Shown: positions 60,001 through 64,000 of the stretch, one piece after another
How positions within the stretch are numbered: the stretch's first letter is position 1
How the letters are laid out: the number at the start of each line of letters is the position of its first letter
Translations under genes and position numbers: made by a program
Origin: Liquidambar formosana
Lineage: Eukaryota; Streptophyta; Magnoliopsida; Saxifragales; Altingiaceae
Reading direction: 5' to 3'
DNA length: 64,000 nt
Assembly: GCA_039720395.1 (NCBI GenBank)
Contig: CM077826.1
Span: 27,732,430-27,796,429, forward strand
Notes under the pieces: generated by a model
Seen by the model: only the letters and a program-made list of their open reading frames with translations
Databases searched by the model: none
What the model was told of the DNA's origin: nothing

Positions 60001-63000
60001 AAAAGTTTGAACATAATTCTACTAATATACATGGTTTGATATAAAATGTATAAAAATAAATTTAACATGGTTGAAACTTATTTAATGCATTCAAATAACA
60101 AACAAAAATAAGAATTAAAACAAAAGTTTTAACAGAAGTCGCATGAGGCATACGCTTGATGTGCTAAGCCATAAAAAGTGCACCTTAGACTATGCCTTGG
60201 CTGGTGAGGTGTATGCCTAATGAGAGCCTTGCTTAATTTTTTAAGCCTTAACGCGTTTTTGAACAGCCTTGCGCGAAGGCAAGCCTCAAAACTCAAAAGA
60301 GCTTTTTAAAACGATGCCTGAGGCCACTCACACAAGGTTCCATGGTTCTCATGGACCTCGGGTTAACTGGTCCATGTGGACTGCAGTGTCTTGTAGAGAC
60401 CCGGGGTTTACCCGTAAGGGGCTCCTCGTGTCAAAAAAAAAAAAAAAAAAAAAAAAAGAAAAAGAAAAATTATAAAAACTCCTAATAGGTTTATGGAAGA
60501 ACCACATTAAAGGAATCTTGGATATGCAAATGGGAAGCACAGTTACCATACAGTCGAAGGCCTCTAATACTAGGACACATATGTGAGACAACTTTTGACA
60601 GAGTTATCTAATCAAATCACATCAAAAAAATATAAACGGCATGAGCATTGGGCGACTACCTAACAAATTTGCAAAGCTGCACCAACACATTTTGAGATTC
60701 TTTACAACTAAGGCATGCAACTAAGACATAAAACATACCTCAAGGTATAACATTTACTACTTTAAGATTTGAGCATAGAAATATTTTAAGTCTTTTCTTC
60801 AACTTTTCTCATGCCTAAACGAAAAGAAAATAATTTTCAAATTCCCCTCATAAGTCAATGATCCATCCCTCCAACAAATTTTGGATAATAGATCACATTA
60901 TCTGCTTCACTACTACGCAAACATTTTTTACCCTTTTTTTTTTTTTTTTTGAACACGTAATAACTAATATTATTAATAGAAAAATAAAAATGTACAAGGA
61001 GGACAAGATGTCCTACCAAAGCTCAAGAAAACATGAAAACAAACAGGAGAAAGAAACCCAAAACACAATAGAATCTAACAATCACATATTTCTGTCCACT
61101 CCCTCAAATTTACCTTAATTCCATGTCAATTTATTATTTTTGTGGATTCCAATGCAGTAACACTAATAATTTCTTCATTAGGATGTCGGTTTTCAGACAC
61201 ATGGCCTTCATTGCTAGGCTTTCTCAAGCTATTCTTAATCTGAATATCTGATCACAACTCATTGACACTTTTCTTCTCATAAAGTGAAATTATATTTAGA
61301 GATATAAGGGTAATAATGCACACATGAGGTTTACACAAGAGAGAACCAAAAAGAAACTACAATGAAAGCACATCTACAAACTAAGAAAGACACTCAGTTT
61401 CCTAAACAATCCAAAATTTCCCAAACAAAAAGTTCTCTAGCTAATCCATATTTTAACCTTATGATAGAAAGCTTGACCCCTCAGAAATTCTTAAATTTCA
61501 TTCCTTCCAAAGAGTCCAAAAAGTAGCATGAGGCACCATCCTTCATTCCAAAATTGAATATTTTCAGGTAAGACCCACTGGAAAACAAAGATGGCAAAAC
61601 TGAAAAACGCCCACAAGTCGAATCCACTTTACAATGCAATAAAAGGCAATCACCTGGCAATAAAAGGCAATCACCTGACTTGGTTGCCTCATAACTCCTT
61701 CACACTACTTGAAATTATGTAATAAAATTATTTATCATACAGATAGCGAATCCAAATAACCCCAAATTAGCTTTCCAAACTATGCACATGGCACCACACC
61801 TAAAATTATATATATACACACGCGTGCCCACATATAAACATGAAAACCCAATTCTTATGTAAACAATAGTTCGATGATAACATTTTTTATATTTAAGAAT
61901 GATACAAAAAAGAAAAGATTAATTAAGCCACTAGGACAAGCCTAGTGGTGAGGGAGGGTGGGGAAAAGGGTAGGAGTAGGATAGGTTAGGGGTTCGAACC
62001 CCTCCCAATGAACCAAAGAAGAAAGAAAGGATTAATTAATTCTTTTCTTTTCTTTTCTTTGTTATCTCGGGCCATAGATTCTGAAAGAAAGGATTTATTG
62101 ATTCTTTTCCTTTTTATCTAGGGCCATAGATTCTGTTAAATCATAGGCCAACATTCTTTTCTTATAGGCTCAACATTATGAAAATGGACCTTCGCACACA
62201 CACACACATATATATGAATCATTTGGGATGATAAATTAACGTTATAAGTCACTCTGTTGTTTTATCAAATTGTATCAGATGCTCCACATCATAACAAGAA
62301 TTTTAGATATAATGTTCTGAGAAAATACAACATTGATAAAAATTTAAACAAAAATATATAATTTTATATAAGAAAGTAAAGGTGCCGTGATCCAATGACA
62401 TTTGGTGAGTTTGGATTTAAAAAAAATTAAAATGCTTTAAAATTAAATTTAAGTTTCCTGTGAATTTGTAGAAAACATAAACATTTCCGATCATTTTAAA
62501 AGATACATTTCAAAAAATTTAATACTATGTTTCCACCAGTTTCAAATTGCAAATTGCAAATTGCATTTAACATATGGTCAATTAATCATAAATGGACACA
62601 AAATGCATTTATCATGTGATCAATGGATCATATATGGACTACTTCACATTACAATACTATACCAGTTAACAACCAACCACCATATGATCAATCGACCATA
62701 CACACTACACAAATAAAAGAACAATGATACAAACTCTTGGATAGAACTCACCCTTAAAAACCTGCTTGCAAGAGGAGGGTACTTAAGAGCTAATATACAC
62801 ATAGTGAAGCCCATACTTAACCGATGTGGAAACATTAGGATCATAATATACCACTAGGCTTCTGCAGCCGACGTCCACGGTGGCCCACTCTATCGACACT
62901 AACCCGAGGTAGCCCTTTACTTTTGGCAGCTTCACTCACCTATCAATGTTCAATGAGATAGTACCATGCCCATACACAATACTAAGTCATCTTAATTCAG

Positions 63001-63979
63001 CCTATAGGTCGCCCCTTTCGTGAATGACAACTGAAGAGAGCTGCATCCCATACTGCGCCCAATCCCATACTCGACATGGTGGCTAGCTCTGATGCCATAT
63101 GATACGAACTCTTGGGTAGAACTCACCCTCGAAAACTGGCTTGCAAAAGAAAGGGTGACCAAGAGCTAATATACGCATAGTCAAGGCCATACTTAACCAA
63201 TGTGGGACATTAGGATCATAACATAAACATGAAATGTGAAATAATTTTGCCACTTCTGTGTAATATTCATACTTGTTTTAGTATATCCATAAATAGCAAA
63301 ACTTTACAAACTAATGAAGCTTTTCAACAATCAACTCACCAAGTAAGCATGCTTTAAAGACATTTCGAAAGGTAGCTTTGTATAAGCATGGAGGAAAACA
63401 ATTAAGAAAATAAAAGAAACAATAAACCTACTAGTAGCACAAGAACTTTAACACTCACAATACTCATATGAAAAATGTTTCAAAATGAATCATATTTTAT
63501 AAAGTCATTGATTGTCACCAAAGAAACAATTTCAAATTACAATTGGAGACTATGCAAGGCTTCGAACATCAACTTTAGTTCAGACTCCAGCCATCTTGGA
63601 AGTTTATGGAGTTGGAACCATTTAAGTTAGTAAAAACCACAAGAACAACATGCACACAATTATAAAATTAATAATCACAGCCATACAGTATCCACCACCA
63701 AAGTTGGCATATGACACCCAAACAATTTAAGGTTATAACAAAATTACAAAAACACATTGTTTAGAATCTTTTGTTCTGAATATTTTAAGGGGGAAAAAAA
63801 GATAATATTAGTCATACCTTACTAAGCATGACAACAAGAAAACCATCTTCAGAGACCTTGTTCTCTGCCAGTGTAGTCTCATCTTTCAAAACCTTCCCAT
63901 TGTGGATCAACAATTGCTGCCCACATGGATAATTGTCTTTTCCTTGTACATCTTCAATATTTTTCTTAACGGCCATAAC
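50163..63979 (-). CDS. RAD23: RAD23 ubiquitin receptor (UBL-UBA proteasome shuttle), partial
   Basis: Exons in transcript order: 63818-63979 ([23 protein letters not shown]), 56456-56494, 56274-56338, 56146-56190, 53043-53220 (UBA1, [19 protein letters not shown]), 52813-52968, 52662-52728, 51803-51850 and 51614-51723 (XPC/Rad4-binding, [18 protein letters not shown]), 50328-50406 and 50163-50252 (UBA2, [20 protein letters not shown]). The first exon with the start codon lies beyond the right edge. RAD23 carries ubiquitinated proteins to the proteasome via its UBL and binds XPC/Rad4 in repair. All borders are GT-AG with consistent phase, except for two one-base indels. Exon 52662-52728 has one base too many (near 52722), giving an early stop. 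UBA2 lacks a base near 50183, so it ends at 50163 instead of the family-like stop at 50137. Either a recent pseudogene or assembly errors. Confidence 0.9.
51369..51402 (+). repeat. (AC)n microsatellite in RAD23 intron
   Basis: About 17 AC units are followed by (AT)n. Confidence 0.9.
53222..56145. other. RAD23 intron between the 45-nt exon and the UBA1 exon
   Basis: About 2.9 kb. It contains (GA)n near 53287-53308, A-runs near 53690, (TTA)n at 53975-54003, (TA)n near 54852-54870, a C-run near 54923-54939 and the SINE at 54885-55058. No other gene is seen. Confidence 0.6.
54885..55058 (-). repeat. tRNA-derived SINE
   Basis: On the minus strand, box A TGGACCGAGTGG (complement of 55035-55046) and box B GGTTCAACTCT (complement of 55005-55015) are about 20 bp apart, as in tRNA genes. 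The body then runs to CGGGTGCAAAGCATC. A C17 run (54923-54939) interrupts it. The element lies in a RAD23 intron. Confidence 0.7.
57197..57446. mobile_element. Stowaway-like MITE in RAD23 intron
   Basis: The left end TCCCTCCGTCCCATAAAGAT and the right end, complement of TCTTTGTGGAACAGAGGGAG, form inverted repeats next to TA dinucleotides. Length is about 250 bp. Confidence 0.7.
58982..59150. repeat. Hairpin with about 65-bp arms in RAD23 intron
   Basis: The arm at 58982-59044 (GCACATGTTAAGATACATTT, then GTGCATGGGAAAATGTG) pairs with 59079-59150 (CACATTTTTCCCATGC, then AAATGTATCTT and TTAACATGTG). A few mismatches and one small bulge are present; the loop is about 35 bp. This may be a short MITE or another foldback. 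Confidence 0.65.
59690..60310. repeat. AGGC/GCCT-rich dispersed repeat
   Basis: Motifs such as GGCATAAGCCTCAAGGCAT (near 59788) and CAAGGCTCTCATTAGGCATA (complement, near 60220) lie at the two ends, around an AT-rich core. Similar motifs occur near 45550-45930 and 57600-57740. Class uncertain. Confidence 0.4.
60330..60460 (+). repeat. Short retroposon with poly(A) tail (SINE-like, tentative)
   Basis: GGGTTAACTGGTCCATG and CCGGGGTTTACCCGTAAGG lead into CTCGTGTC and a poly(A) run at 60434-60457. No convincing box A/B pair is seen, so the class is uncertain. Confidence 0.4.
60935..61560 (-). mobile_element. LINE-like 3' region, antisense (tentative)
   Basis: A poly(T) run at 60935-60952 would be the poly(A) tail on the minus strand. 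The following DNA lacks coding motifs but resembles other antisense LINE tails here (AGGAGGACAAGATGTCCT against AAAGGACAAGAAGTCCTTGG near 48970). Confidence 0.35.
61929..62035 (+). repeat. tRNA-derived SINE
   Basis: AAGCCTAGTGGTGAGG resembles box A and GGTTCGAACCC (61991-62001) is a perfect box B, followed by an A-rich purine tail. The segment GGGTAGGAGTAGGATAGGTT also occurs near 18304. Confidence 0.6.
62725..63223 (-). mobile_element. TRIM element in RAD23 intron
   Basis: Two 124-bp LTRs (62725-62848 and 63100-63223) are direct repeats. On the minus strand they begin TGTTATGATCCTAATGT (TATTATGATCC in the other) and end GTATCA. ATGGCATCAGAGC follows the first LTR and is an initiator tRNA-Met primer site with one change. 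The interior is about 250 bp and non-coding. No target duplication is evident. The LTR does not contain a 5S rRNA segment, so it is not Cassandra-type. Confidence 0.8.
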
Positions 63980-64000
63980 CTAATAAAATGAAAACAAAAT

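Noticed and set aside
62725..63223. Cassandra-type TRIM carrying 5S rRNA
   Set aside because: The LTR start is similar in style, but no 5S rRNA promoter or body is present in the 124-bp LTR.

Overview
This window is nuclear DNA from a flowering plant. The evidence is GT-AG introns in genes of plant type, an F-box/LRR/FBD gene relic, plant Ty1/copia and Ty3/gypsy elements, TRIMs, L1-type LINEs with an RNase H domain, Stowaway-like MITEs and tRNA-derived SINEs. I cannot name the species. Only two host genes look functional or nearly so; most of the rest is transposon debris.

Layout. 1-754: AT-rich intergenic DNA with diverged short duplications. 755-10189: a decayed gag-only Ty3/gypsy element with related LTRs at both ends, several tandem arrays, and a nested inverted solo LTR (3060-5073). 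10190-14598: the 3' end of a second gypsy-type element, with two tandem arrays and a 2.9-kb LTR. 14599-19600: intergenic DNA with a Stowaway-like MITE, a LINE tail and a GGTTT-rich foldback. 19608-29924: an F-box/LRR/FBD pseudogene split by a 8.9-kb pol-less Ty1/copia element that has a perfect 5-bp target duplication. The 3' LTR of this element is itself split by a 3.1-kb inverted solo LTR. 30780-31178: a foldback MITE with a 10-bp target duplication, just upstream of the first good gene.

31748-41165 (+): a six-exon SERINC/TMS membrane protein gene. Its introns hold a foldback MITE, a decayed L1 LINE, a 60-bp L1 stub with a 16-bp target duplication, and a SINE. 41179-50136: intergenic DNA with a LINE fragment, MITEs, a complete TRIM and a second LINE 3' end. 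50163-63979 (-): a RAD23 ubiquitin-receptor gene (UBL, UBA1, XPC-binding, UBA2), whose first exon lies beyond the right edge. Its 7.3-kb intron holds a MITE, a hairpin, SINEs and a second TRIM.

The two host genes share no obvious pathway: one is a membrane-lipid protein and the other a proteasome shuttle. Both are well conserved yet carry single-base indels that break the frame (one in SERINC, two in RAD23). That pattern suggests uncorrected base errors in the assembly at least as strongly as gene decay. I found no undescribed biological system. The most informative material is the nested insertion record, where one LTR serves as the empty-site control for an insertion in its partner.
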